NCBI GenBank assembly: GCA_037953625.1
Contig: CM075652.1
Coordinates: forward strand, 12,110,501-12,174,500
Length of the DNA stretch: 64,000 nucleotides
Source: Crotalaria pallida
Lineage: Eukaryota; Streptophyta; Magnoliopsida; Fabales; Fabaceae
Direction: 5' to 3'
The notes below the pieces were generated by a model. It saw only the letters and a list, made by a program, of their open reading frames with translations, was not told the origin of the DNA and did not search any database. Within the stretch, counting starts at the first letter, position 1; each line of letters starts with the position of its first letter. Shown piece by piece: positions 11,528 through 22,640 of this stretch. The position numbers and the translations under genes are program-made.

Positions 11528-11539
11528 GCTCTGATACCA
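11528..11539 (-). promoter_or_regulatory. tRNA-Met-type primer-binding site of the AlkB element
   Basis: On the minus strand it reads TGGTATCAGAGC, the standard plant initiator-tRNA-Met site, 3 nt inside the right LTR. The sister element has the same site and the same following GCAGTTTTTCCTCGG stretch. Confidence 0.92.
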
Positions 11540-11542
11540 AAA

Positions 11543-13020
11543 TGTAACACCCTAATAATTACTACCCTTGATTCCCAAGTATTAAAATTGTGCACTTAAA
11601 AATTCCTTTTTAATATAATAAAATCACCCGTCAAACGGACGGAGTTCTGCTTGTTTTTCGAACTAATCCAAAATTCAACCTGTGATGAACAACATCAAAT
11701 AAACAACCAATAGCCAGCAGGGCTTCAGATTATATTTCTAAAACTTATCAAGGCCCCAAGGGCTCCAAATACATGAGAGTGCATTAATTAATCAGAGTAG
11801 TAGCGGAAAATACTAAGTTTGAATGTCGTAATCAAAACATATAACTTTGTTAAAACAAAATATACTAAGTCTCAATCAAAATATACATATTGAATTTACA
11901 TCCCAATATTATAATAGACTTAGGTCCATATTATATTTTAAACCCAAAACACCCTACTCTCCCTGTAAGGGAAAGTACTCCTGCTCGGCCGGGGGCTATG
12001 CCTGCTCAATCTCAGCACCTGTAAATGTAAGGGAGTGAGCATTGCACATGAATAGAAAAGCAGTTTCTAGATAGACATAACCACTAACCAGGCCAAACAC
12101 AATTAGCAATTTATTCACATAAATACAAATTCATCGCAAGCATACCATATTTTCCAATTCCATTATTTTATAAATGCCAATTCCCTTTTTAGTTAGTTCA
12201 TTTCCATCATTTGATTCCCTTTTATTCATTTTCTCCGTTCCCAAAGAAATCTCTTTTTACTCCCTTACCTTTTTCTTGTTTTTACGGTGTATGTATGTCT
12301 CCACCAAATCGAAGGCCTACATACATACACCAATCACGATGTATGTCTCCACCAAATCGAAGGCCTACATACATCGCGTTTCCATTACCGTTACCTTGTC
12401 CATATTTATCCCCTTACCTTTTTCCTAGATTTTACGGTGTATGTATGTCTCCACCAAATCGAAGGCCTACATACATCGCGTTTCCATTACCAATACCTTG
12501 TTCAATTTTATTCCCTGTTTCCTTTATTCATTTCCTTTTATTTACGGTGTATGTATGTCTCCACCAAATCGAAGGCCTACATACATACACCAATCACGAT
12601 GTATGTCTCCACCAAATCGAAGGCCTACATACATCGCTTTTCCTTGATCGTTTACCTTATCTTATCCATTGTCCTTTCCTTTTTCCTTTTTATTTAGAGT
12701 GTATGTATGTCTCCACCAAATCGAAGGCCTACATACATAATATGGACCTAAGTCTATTATAATATTGGAATTTGTGTTTAGAGTTGTAGATCTTTTATTT
12801 TGAATTTCCTAATATAGGGTGTTTATAACACCAAAAACATCGCTTCTAACGCTCTTTTGTTCATCTTTCAACCTCCTTTTTAATGCCAATGTTTCTTGAT
12901 TCCTTTATGGCATTTCAAGAACTCCTAACCCATCATTTTAAATCCTTTTTAGAATATCCTTCGCTTCCAGATCTTATAATTGTTCTAATTACTCGTAGAA
13001 TTAAAATTCGAGATGTTACA
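11543..13020 (-). repeat. LTR of the AlkB element (5' LTR, internally deleted)
   Basis: This 1,478-bp LTR is equivalent to 5634-8591 but lacks the part matching about 6893-8336, and one hairpin unit. The remaining array covers 12287-12737. The deletion junction is filled by a short inverted copy of upstream LTR sequence (12738-12768). In element sense the loss lies in the promoter-proximal part of the 5' LTR, so transcription from this LTR may be impaired. Confidence 0.9.
12738..12768. repeat. 31-bp inverted filler at the LTR deletion junction
   Basis: These 31 bases are the exact reverse complement of 11903-11933 in the same LTR (and of the equivalent site in the other LTR). They sit exactly where about 1.4 kb is missing. 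This is the signature of template-switching repair. Confidence 0.9.
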
Positions 13021-13325
13021 AGCGGTGGCTTCAAAGAGAGAAGGGGGCGACGGAGACTTCGATGGAGAAGAGAGAAGGCACAGCCCATGCCCCACAGCAG
13101 CGAGAAACGCGATAGCAGCAGTGAAGAGAAGCGGTTGCGCCGGTGGTGAAGAAGAATCGAGCCGCCGCCGGGGATAGAAGGTTGTGCAGTTCATGTTTTA
13201 GGGTTAGGGAAATGGGAAAATGGGGGGCAGTTCTTTACAATAGTATTAGACTATTACGAATGAGGCTGGGAAATGGGCTTAGTATGGGAAATGGGCTTAC
13301 TAATACTAACTGATTGTTATATGTA

Positions 13326-13500
13326 TTCAGTCCGGTCCGGTCCAAACGGTCTAAAAAATAGTGAGACCGTGGATCGGACCATACACAAGCGGTCTTAAAA
13401 TTTTGAGACCGGACCAGACCGTGAGACCAGACCGGACTGCTTTTTTCGGTCCGATCCGGTCCGATCTGACCGGTCTCGCGGTCTCAGACCGGATCACTTA
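13326..13500. repeat. hAT subterminal GGTCCGGTCC repeats, right end
   Basis: Dense GGTCCGGTCC, GACCGGACC and GGTCTCAGACCGG copies form the counterpart of the left cluster. Arm sequence is not a simple mirror image, which points to a run of short motifs and not one long inverted repeat. Confidence 0.8.
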
Positions 13501-13516
13501 CACCCCTAGTTGCACG

Positions 13517-14782
13517 GGTTTGTGTTGAAATGTACTTTTGGCACTTTTTCTGTAATGTTTGCTTTCCAATGTAGACATGTATTATAATGGAAATGAATAA
13601 GCTTTTTTGAATGTGAATAAGTTTAGTTATTTTAATTACTTGAGTTTGATCCGCAGATGATATATATTTTTAAAATTATCTAATAATTAATTTTGGGGTT
13701 TTAAATAATGTTGAGGAAAATATGAGTAATTACCAATAGGGGGTAAATAATTAAATGCTATTGAAAATCAGTATTATAAATTGACATTTTCTTTTATCAA
13801 CGATTCCAAATCTTAAAGTGATATATATATATATGTGTGTGTGTGTATCTTAAAGTGATATATATATATATATATATATATATCTATATCTGTGTGTAAA
13901 TAACTAGCTTTTAACTCGTGCAATGCACGTGTTATTGATATTTTAATTTTTTTATATTAAATATTTTAAATGAAATATTATTATATTTTTATTATAAAGT
14001 AAAGATTATTATTAAACAACAACAACAACAAATAATTATACAAAAGGTAGGAGTTCAAACAAAACCCTACACTTAAAAAAAATTAATATAAATGATCTTG
14101 TTGATAAATCTTGTACTTACTCATATGAATAAAAATGTAAGGCTTTTTGTCTCATATATTCCTTATTTATCTTATGCATAAATTGACATTTTTATATATG
14201 ATTATCGACTTTATTATGATAAACCAAAATTAAATTAGAATTAAACATTCTGATTTTTTTGTTTGATGATAATTATGAGATAAATCTTATATTTATGTGA
14301 TGGATGGAGTAGTTTTTTTTACAATTAGTTTTTTTTAAATATGATTATTAAATTTATTCTTATTAATCATAATTAAATATTTTTATCTTTTTCATCTATT
14401 ATTTTATCTCAAGCTAATAATAAGATTGAATCTTAAAAATCTTTATTCTTTTCGTTCTAATCATTTTGATTTAAAATTCTTCTGCAAAGATGATGTCATC
14501 TATTAGCGAACAATTGGATATATGTTATTGAAGCTTAGGAATAGAAGAATAGGGCATGAGGAAGACTAATTTTCTAGAACTCAACAATATAAACAAAAAT
14601 TAATATAAACATCATCAACAACATAACATAGAAAATATTTAATAATATAAATCTTAATAGCGGTGTGAGTGATTAAACATAAATTTAGTTTATCAACGTA
14701 ATTTTTAATTTTTTTTTCGCAATTGATATTTAAAATTATTAATTGTTCTCGGACTAATGGTCCATATCATATGATAAAAAAT
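13517..14782. other. AT-rich intergenic DNA
   Basis: No gene is supported. It contains AT/GT microsatellites (about 13821-13848 and 13858-13884), a GTGCAATGCAC hairpin motif near 13917-13931, and a stretch at 13593-13843 that is duplicated at 29277-29520. Confidence 0.7.
13593..13843. repeat. Dispersed ~250-bp duplication, copy 1
   Basis: It aligns along its whole length with 29277-29520 in the same orientation (shared ATAAGCTTTTTTGAA, CTTGAGTTTGATCCG and ATTTTGGGGTTTTAAATAAT), with scattered differences. It is non-coding and the repeat family is unknown. Confidence 0.85.
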
Positions 14783-14784
14783 TA

Positions 14785-15085
14785 CTCCCTCCGTCCCATT
14801 ATCTTGGTAAAAGTCAAACAAGTCAATGAAAATAAGAAAGTATCCATTTAGTATATTGTATGATCCATTCATTAATTACAAATTGATAATGCACAAATTT
14901 TCATATTATTACCATTAATACATATTGCAATATTGCCTTCAAAACAAATTTTTAAATGTGTTTTCCTTATTTACTTATCAATCATCGATACAATATACAA
15001 TCTTTAAAATTTTTCATTTATTTTTTTACTTTAATATGAGACAAATTTTTTTGCATTTTTTACCAAGATAATGGGACAGAGGGAG
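14785..15085. mobile_element. Stowaway-type MITE
   Basis: Ends are CTCCCTCCGTCCCATTATCTTGG and its near-perfect inverse (ATAATGGGACAGAGGGAG), flanked by TA on both sides. Size is 301 bp and AT-rich. These are the standard features of Tc1/Mariner-derived Stowaway MITEs. Confidence 0.92.
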
Positions 15086-15087
15086 TA

Positions 15088-15859
15088 GAAAGATAATATT
15101 GTTAAAAACATTTCATTTTTTATTAATAGTTTTAATTTCCTTCATTAAAAAAGTAGTTTTAATTTTCTTGTCATAATTAAAAAAAACAAAAAAAAATATT
15201 TACATCAAGCATAAAATGATTTTTTATATATTACAATAGAAAAAATATATTGTAGAAGGAAAATCAAATCATATTATTATTATATTGGATGATTAGATTT
15301 GGTTTATTATTAATAATTTTAATTCTCTTGTCACAATAAAAAACAAAAAAAATCTGACATCAAGCATAAAATCAAATCATATTTTTATATAAGAAGATTT
15401 TTATCTATTACAATAGACAAAATATATTACTGAAGAAAAATAAAATCCTATTATTATATTGTCGCAGTCATAAATAAAGTTTTCTTAAATTAAAGTTTGA
15501 ATCTCTCAAGAAGATGAAACGGTAGGACTGGGTACATCGGCCACCGTCACATGTCATCTTCCAATGTTTGCGTGAGGTCATTGGTGCGTATAACAATAAA
15601 TAACTTTATTTCTTAGTAGTTTATATGATAGCCACCCTAAAACAATGCAATATTAGATTTTGATGCATTCTATTGTCACCCGCAATTGAAGAATCAGTCA
15701 CTATAAAAAAAAACAAACTGGTTGAACATTATTTACTTTGATGGGATGGACTCATCTACTTGTCTTTCTCCACTCCCTAACATCACAATTAGTTACACCC
15801 ACATTTTGATCAATGGTACACACAGATAACACACAAATTGCACAAATTGCTGAATTAAA
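15088..15859. repeat. AT-rich DNA with a degenerate tandem duplication
   Basis: Two copies of a unit of roughly 175 bp lie at about 15115-15290 and 15305-15470. They share ACATCAAGCATAAAAT, TTACAATAGA and TCATATT motifs. The remainder shows no gene. Confidence 0.55.
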
Positions 15860-15874
15860 GTAAGTAAGTAATTA

Positions 15875-16072
15875 ACCCCGAGCGTGTGGTTCAGTGGTAG
15901 GGATTGATCCACGCTTAAGCAAGGTCATGTGTTCGAATCATGCTTTGTGCATGCAGCAGCGTTAAATCTCGGGCCCAGCTGTCCCATCCTTTAGAGGTGC
16001 CTACGAGCCAGCGAGGAGATTAGTCACTGCGTGTCGGCGGTGGACACTCCAGTCATGGACCAAAAAAAAAAG
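15875..16072 (+). mobile_element. tRNA-derived SINE
   Basis: A perfect 15-bp duplication GTAAGTAAGTAATTA flanks it (15860-15874 and 16073-16087). The head carries an A box (GTGTGGTTCAGTGGTAGGG) and a B box (GGTCATGTGTTCGAATC) of the polymerase III promoter. The body is unrelated to tRNA and the tail is A-rich. It is about 198 bp and looks young because the duplication has not decayed. Confidence 0.92.
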
Positions 16073-16324
16073 GTAAGTAAGTAATTAGATAGAAACTTAA
16101 GAATAAAAAAAATATAAATTAATATAAGCAAGAATTATTAGAATTAGAAATATTTAATGACGAAAAAATAAATAAAAAAATTGGAGGCGAATATGATTGT
16201 AGATTGTTGTTTACCTGAATATTCATAAGTTTGTGAGCCAATTTACATAAATACTAAAATATTGTTGAGGAGCCATCAAATGCATATTGTGTACTACTAT
16301 ATATAGTGATTCGAAAAACTTGTC

Positions 16325-16530
16325 AAACTAAGGATAATGATTTAACAAATAATATTAAATAAATTTTAAATCCAAGGATAATGATTTAATAGATAAGATT
16401 AAATTTCACATATAAAATTAAATAAATTTTGAAACTAAGGATAATGATTTCACAGATAAGATTAAATAAATTTGAATTATTTATTTAATTTTTGACAACT
16501 AAGAATAATTATTTCACAGACAGATAATGA
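16325..16530. repeat. AT-rich tandem repeats
   Basis: About four imperfect copies of a 50-60 bp unit contain AACTAAGGATAATGATTT and GATAAGATTAAAT. Confidence 0.65.
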
Positions 16531-16560
16531 TTATCTTCCTAAAATCGCTCTGGTGCAAGT

Positions 16561-18087
16561 TGTAAAATCAAATCTCTGATTAAGGTGGATTAATTTTGAT
16601 GATGACAATGTAATTAAATTATGGACTTAATTTGAAGAATGCAAGCCCAACCATAAAGAAGATCAAGTGCTTAGTTTAATTATTCATTCTCATTTATTCT
16701 TAATGTATTTTATTTATGAGAGTGGGTAGTTTAGGTTTTTATTCTCACATAAGGTCAAATGATATTCATGCATGAAAGGTTGAGATTAAAACCAATTAGA
16801 CTTGAGAAGAGAATTGAAAACAATGTTAGAAAACTTAATTTTTCCAACATTGACCAATTCACTCGAGTGATTCTCAATTCACTCGAGTGATTTATGAATT
16901 TTCAGTAATATAGCCGTTGGATAAAGTAAAAAGGCAACACTATCAGAGTTGACTAAAACACTCGAGTGTTTTCAAAAAGACTCGAGTAATTTAGGTCTGT
17001 CAGCAAATTTTTTAAACGTTAGAAGAGGACAAAAAGGAAGAATAACTTGGTTTTTCCTTCCTTTTTGTCCCCTCACTTATATTCTGAATAGTGGCCATTA
17101 TCCAACATAACAAGCTTACACTCTTTCATTGATTCTCTCTCTCTCAAGTGTTAAAATCATTTTTTCTCTCTAAACTCAACCAAGCATTCATCTTTATTAT
17201 TTGTCTTAGTGAGTTAAGAGAGTGTGCTTCAATTGTAAGAGAATTATTTGTTGTAAAATTCTCAAACACTCAAACACTTTAGCTTGTTTAGAAAATCTTG
17301 GTGAGGTATCCAAGTACTTGGTGAGGTATCCAAGTTCTCAGGTCTTGAGAGGTTTTCAAGCACAAAGACTAAGAGGATTCTTAGCTTGGTGGGCTCTTGG
17401 AGGTTCCAAGGAGCTTAAGAAGAAGGGACTCTTCATCACCAAATCAAGTTGGGGTAGAAAGTTCAAGAGTTTGGTACACTCTTGAAAAGGGTTAAGATTG
17501 AGTGAGGAATCTCAATTTATCCTTGTAATTTCTAACAATTTGATCACTAGTAGAAACTCCTAAGTTGATTAGGGGGACTGGATTAGCACTCTAGATTGAG
17601 TGTGAACCAGGATAAAATTGGTGTTGTCTCTCTCTTTTATAGCTTTCTTAGTTTTCAAGTAAAACCAAACCCTAAGTTCTCTAGAAAGGGGCTTTTATAA
17701 TTCTAGTAGCAATTGGTTGCAATTAACTTGTTTTCAACTTGTTTTAACTTAGTTTAATTGCCCTCTACTTTGATTTATATCTGCCCTGGATTAGTCGTTA
17801 GGAAATTGAATCATTTTGCTAAATTTCTCTGAAACTGCTCCTTTCTGTTCTGCATAAAACACTCGAGTGTTTTTCAATTCACTCGAGTATTTCGTAGCAT
17901 TTCACTCGAGTGTTCTTCATTTTCACGCGAGTGTTTTTAAATTCACTCGAGTAAATTGCCCAGTTTCAGAAAAAACAAGTTTTTGATCAATTATCTTTTA
18001 ATTGCACCGAAAATTAGTCACTGTTGCTTCCATATTACTATTCACCCCCCTCTAGTAATTGCTAAGCCCGCTTGTTGGTTTCCAACA
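16561..18087 (+). mobile_element. Solo LTR, copia (SIRE/Maximus-like) type
   Basis: It starts TGTAAAATC and ends TTTCCAACA, with flanks CAAGT and CGAGT (4 of 5 identical). The early TTTTGATGATGACAATG and the terminal CACCCCCCTCTAG block match the other two copia-type LTRs here. Copies of the palindrome CACTCGAGTG and close variants lie near both ends (16858-16990 and 17858-17955). No internal region follows. ORFs such as 17222-17485 are not credible genes. The left border is approximate. Confidence 0.6.
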
Positions 18088-18299
18088 CGAGTATTCCTTA
18101 GGCGAACAAACGTGATGCTTCGAAAATTTTTCGGACAAACGTGGTGCCTCGAATATGCGTCTTTTTATATATAGATAGTAGATTAAATTTATAATTTTTT
18201 TTATAACTGTTGTTATTGGGAATTGGTATAATCAATAACCGCTATTGAAAATTGATATGTAATATTATAAATATGAGAAAAAAATTTTAAAGTGATCTT
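18088..18299. other. Short AT-rich spacer
   Basis: It includes an imperfect duplication of ACAAACGTGRTGCYTCGAA (18096-18156). Nothing else is seen. It leads into the foldback element. Confidence 0.5.
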
Positions 18300-18308
18300 A
18301 TATTAAAA

Positions 18309-18804
18309 GGCAAAACTACTAGATTGGTCCTGTAAGTTATTTTTTGGTTGCGATTTCGTCCCTTAACTTTTTTTCGTTTCAAATAAATCAGGAAGTTTTT
18401 AACTTGTTTCAAATAAATCATTCCGTCCAAATCTGTCTTAACACCGTTAATGGGAGCCTCCTACATGGAAATCAATGGTCTTACAAGGCTAAAACTCAAC
18501 ATTACACCCCAAAACGATGTCGTATGAGGCCAAAATAGAAGCTTATTGGGCTATCCCTAACTACTTTGGTTTTCTCTTTTGGCCTCATATGACATCATTT
18601 TGGGGGTGTAACGTTGAGTTTTAGCCACGTAAGACCAATGGTTGCCACATAGGAGGCTCCCATTAACGGTGTTAAGACAAAATTGGATGGAATGATTTAT
18701 TTGAAACAAGTTACAAACTTCCGGATTTATTTGAAACGAAAAAAAGTTAAGGGACGAAATCGCAACCAAAAAATAACTTACAGGACCAATCTAATAGTTT
18801 TGCC
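18309..18804. mobile_element. Foldback Mutator-like MITE with long inverted repeats
   Basis: Arms of roughly 220-230 bp are near-perfect reverse complements (GGCAAAACTAcTAGATTGGTCC at the left, its inverse at the right) around a spacer of a few tens of bases. A perfect 9-bp duplication ATATTAAAA flanks it (18300-18308 and 18805-18813). The two ORFs at 18344-18538 and 18557-18769 are the two arms read in opposite directions and are not genes. Confidence 0.92.
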
Positions 18805-18813
18805 ATATTAAAA

Positions 18814-19464
18814 AAAAATCTTATTGAGTAAAGAAGTAATTAACTACTATTATACAATGGTATATGATATGATCTTATCAATAGGAGGTTCTAATCAAGG
18901 ATTCCAAATATTAAAATGTTCAATCTACGGATTTCTTAAATATTGAATTAATGATTAATATCAAATTTGCCTATATTAGAAGTTGCTTATATTAGAACTT
19001 CCCAAATTGTTGTACTATAGACGTTTAAATTATATTATTGCGGCTCATCTAAATATATATCGGTTTTAATTATTAAATTGTGATTCATCTATGCATTAAT
19101 TACCTATATCCGTTATATCCATTTTAATTTTAAATATCAGTTATATCCATGTTAATTCTTAAAGTGCTGCTCATCTTTTACGTCTCCTTCTTCTTCTTTT
19201 TTTTTTTTTGCATTAATTACATATGTTCGTAATATCCATTTTATTTTGTAAATATCCATTATATCCATTTTAATGCTTAAAGCGCTGCTCATCTGTTAGA
19301 CTCATCTTTTAATCCTTTTTTTTTTGCATTAATTACCTATATCCATTATGTTTGTTTTATTTTTTTAATATCCGTGATATCCATTGTAATTGTTTAAAAT
19401 AAAATTTTAATTATACAATAAATTTTTTAAAATAGTCTTAAGTAATTAATTGTTATTTTAAATT

Positions 19465-19501
<37 letters not shown>

Positions 19502-19637
19502 GAATAATTATCAAATGGAGGTTACATATTTTTAAAATGGAAAGGCAAAAAAATTATAATGACTTATTGTATAACTGTTATGGAAGAGGAATAATCATTA
19601 CACATGGTATCAATGAGTGTACTAAATTTAAGCAAAG
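18814..19637. repeat. AT-rich DNA with tandem repeats and an AAT microsatellite
   Basis: A unit of roughly 117 bp containing GCATTAATTACCTATATCC and CTTAAAGTGCTGCTCATCT occurs about three times between 19060 and 19395. An (AAT)n tract lies at about 19467-19500. No gene is seen. Confidence 0.65.
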
Positions 19638-20313
19638 TGTAACACCTAAATTAATTACCCTTAAGTACCCTTAATAAAATAGTGAATTTGAAATTTTCTT
19701 TTTAACTTATAAAAATCTTTCGTCAAACGGACGGAGTTTCGTTTGTTTTTCTGACTTTCCCAAAATTCTGGTTTTTCCTGTAACCTGATAAACATCAACA
19801 TATCATCAGAGGCCAGCAGGGCCCAAAATATTGTTTAGTCCACTCAATACTTTATTTCCAAGGGAATACAAACATTTTCCCAAACTATTAGTTTTTCAAA
19901 ATGACAAAATAAATGATATACAATAAAACTCCCCAAGAAAACCCATGACCAGAAGGTGGTCGCTAAATACTAAATACATTCCACCACGTGGTGGAATGTA
20001 CTCCTGCTCGGCCAGACTTGTGTATGCTCCTTCGGTACCTGTAAAAATATAGCAAGAAGGGTAGCATTACACAGTACTAAGGAAAATAACTTCTAAGAAG
20101 CATAGCTGACAAACTAGGCCCTATCACAATAAAAACTATCTATTAATCTAGCATTCTTTTTCAGGTAATTCCATACAAGCTCATTTTCAATAAATTATGC
20201 CCTATGTCCTTGCTACCTTCCGAGCAATCCTACACCCAGCCTTAAATTACTTTTCTATTCCACTTACATTAACGTTTCCATATTCCAAATTCTATTCTCA
20301 TAAATTACCAACT

Positions 20314-20354
<41 letters not shown>

Positions 20355-20423
20355 TTATTTTCATAAAACCTTTTTATTCTCTTTTCTTCCATTAAATTCA
20401 CATTTCTCTTTTCATTTTGTCTA

Positions 20424-21016
20424 TGGTCACAACCTACTGCGTCCGCACTAATGTGCTGGTCACGACTTACTGCGTCCGGGTATATTTCATTTCATTCTGT
20501 CCCTGGTCACGACCTACTGCGTCCGCACTAATGTGCTGGTCACGACTTACTGCGTCCGGGTATGTTTCATTTACATTCTCCCCTGGTCATGACCTACTGC
20601 GTCCGCACCCATGCGTGGTCACGTCTTACTGCGTCCGGGTATGTTTCATTTCATTCTGTCCCTGGTCACGACCTACTGCGTCCGCACCCATGCGCGGTCA
20701 CAGCTTATTGCGTCCGGGTATGTTTCATTTCATTCTGTCATGCGCGGTCACGTCTTACTGCGTCCGGGTATGTTTCATTTCATTCTATCCCTGGTCACGA
20801 CCTACTGCATCCGCACCCATGCGCGGTCACGTCTTACTGCGTCCGGGTATATTTCATTTCATTCTGTCCCTGGTCACGTCCTACTGCGTCCGCATTCGCG
20901 TGACGTCTTACTACATCCGGGTATATTTCATTTCATTCTGTCCCTGGTCACGTCCTACTGCGTCCGCATTCGCGTGACGTCTTACTGCGTCCGGGTATAT
21001 TTCATTTTCATTCTTG
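20424..21016. repeat. Minisatellite in the sister element's 3' LTR
   Basis: Units of about 78-80 bp consist of two related halves, GGTCACGACCTACTGCGTCC and GGTCACGTCTTACTGCGTCC, followed by GGGTATRTTTCATTTCATTC. It occupies the same relative LTR position as the hairpin array of the AlkB element, yet the sequence is unrelated. Confidence 0.9.
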
Positions 21017-22416
21017 GATCATAACAACATCACATCTCATGAATATTCAAGCACAAACATCATTTCAATATCACACATTATCATACAACTGTTATTGTCA
21101 CATTTACACTTAACAAATTAAATCAAGCACAACACCCATCAAAATTTCTTGTCACTCAATCACCATCCTCTAACTTATGATTCATTTAGTATTAAACATC
21201 ACTTCCCTTTTACCAAACCATTTTCCCTTAATCCATTCTTTAATTACTCGCTCATGATTTTCCATCCTTCCCTCCTTACTTAGCCCTTTCTATATGACTT
21301 GCCTACATTAACACTTAGTCCATCATTTTCTTTACGAGTCACCAATCCAAGTACAATATGAACATACATCAATGACAAATAACAATCAACGGTTGGTAAA
21401 CAAAACAGTTGACATACTCAGGTATGTCTCATAGCACTATAAATTAAGTCAGCTCCCTAGGGTTCTTCACTTCCTACTTTTAATATTAATAAAAGAGAAT
21501 TTAACATAAACCATTTAATTAATATAAAAATAACCATTAACATACTAATTACCCCTAAGGTTCATCTCATTCACTTTAAATATCCTAAGATTTATTCTCT
21601 TAATTAATTATCTACCCCTAGTCATCATTACAACAACCTAGAATCTATATCCTTAGGAAAGGTAACACAAACCCCTCTTACCTCAACCTTGGTGAGAGTG
21701 TGTCAAGACCTCAAGTCCCAAGCTTGCTTTTAGCCCTTGAGTTTCCCCACACCTCACTTGAAGTATCCCAAGCCCTAGCTTCTCTCCTTAAGTCCTAGAC
21801 TCCTCAAACCCCATACCCATGGTGTGAATATTCTCCGGTGATGATGGGTGACCTTGGCTCCTATGATAAAGGCATGTGTATGTGTGCCTCCTCATAGTTA
21901 TGAAATTAGAAGTCCAAGGGAAAATAGAGGAGGAGGCCACGAATTTCAAGAAGGAGGGAAATAGGGTTTCTTAGTTATCATAGTGATGAGGACTTGATGG
22001 AGGTGATGATTATGAAGTTTAGTTCTTGGTGAGAAAGGAAGAGGTGATGAGGAGAAGATGGTGCTAGAGAGGAAATTCATGAGATGATGATGAAGCTAAG
22101 GTGTCTTGTGGTGAGATGTGGTTGTTTTTGTGTTGAGGTTGGTGTAGGTGGTGCTTTTTGGATCTTAAAGGTTGGTGAGAATGATGATGATGTTTGCCCT
22201 TGGATCAAGAGGGTGGATGATGGTGTTGGTTGGTCTTTTGTTCATGGTGCTTGAGGGAGGATGGGAAGAGGATGATGTTGGTGTTGATGATGAAGTGTGA
22301 GGGAGTGTATTATTTTTCATGGTCATTTTGCCTTGAAAGCTGCCACAAAATCGTGTGGCCAAAAATCAAACTTTGGCCCCAAGTTTCATGATCAACGCAC
22401 CAGATCTAGTCTGGTT

Positions 22417-22640
22417 GGCGCGCGCACGCTTGAGCGCGGTTCTGGCGCTTGAGCGCCAGACCGGCACCAGACTGGTGCTGCTGGACGAGCTGGTGCGGCG
22501 CTGGTGCGCCATTTCCCCCATCTGGTGCACACAGGGCGCGCCTGGGCTCATGGAGGGCGCGCCTGGGCGGTTTTTCTACTGGTCTGGTGCATGATTTGCA
22601 CCCTGGTGCGCCTGGCGTGCACCGGTGCGCCTGGGCATGC
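22417..22640. repeat. GC-rich palindrome cluster in the LTR
   Basis: Short palindromic or near-palindromic words (GGCGCTTGAGCGCC, GGCGCGCC, CTGGTGCACAC, GGCGCGCGC) are concentrated here. The rest of the LTR is AT-rich. The equivalent lies at 28557-28770. It is the positional counterpart of the TTAATCGATTAA cluster of the AlkB element. Confidence 0.65.

Larger units (their letters stand above)
5634..13020 (-). mobile_element. Non-autonomous gypsy-type LTR retrotransposon carrying an AlkB gene
   Basis: Boundaries are fixed by TGTAAC...GTTACA ends and the 5-bp duplication AGCGG (5629-5633 and 13021-13025). The primer-binding site lies beside the right LTR and the polypurine tract beside the left one, so the element reads on the minus strand. 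Order in sense: 5' LTR 13020-11543, PBS, leader, AlkB ORF, about 1.8 kb without a gene, PPT, 3' LTR 8591-5634. No gag, protease, RT, RNase H or integrase is visible, so movement would need proteins in trans. The LTR ends and the PPT context resemble Tekay/Del chromoviruses; that assignment is an inference. Near-identity of the shared LTR parts suggests a recent insertion. Confidence 0.9.
5131..13508. mobile_element. Non-autonomous hAT transposon, split by an LTR element
   Basis: It has perfect 11-bp terminal inverted repeats (TAGGGGTGTAA at 5131, TTACACCCCTA ending at 13508) and an 8-bp target duplication GTTGCACG (5123-5130 and 13509-13516), the hAT hallmark. Without the LTR element at 5634-13020 and its duplicated target it is about 1 kb. 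I see no transposase. Short ORFs in the arms (5229-5600, 12985-13194) are low-complexity and not credible genes. Its target was itself a hairpin motif resembling Helitron-type ends. Confidence 0.9.

Noticed and set aside
15881..15940. Functional tRNA gene
   Set aside because: A and B boxes are present, but there is no full cloverleaf or acceptor pairing. The A-rich tail and target duplication make it a SINE.
20417..21024. ORFs up to 186 codons with repeated YCVR-type peptides (also 26607-27164)
   Set aside because: They are read-through of the LTR minisatellite in several frames, present in both LTRs; no domain.
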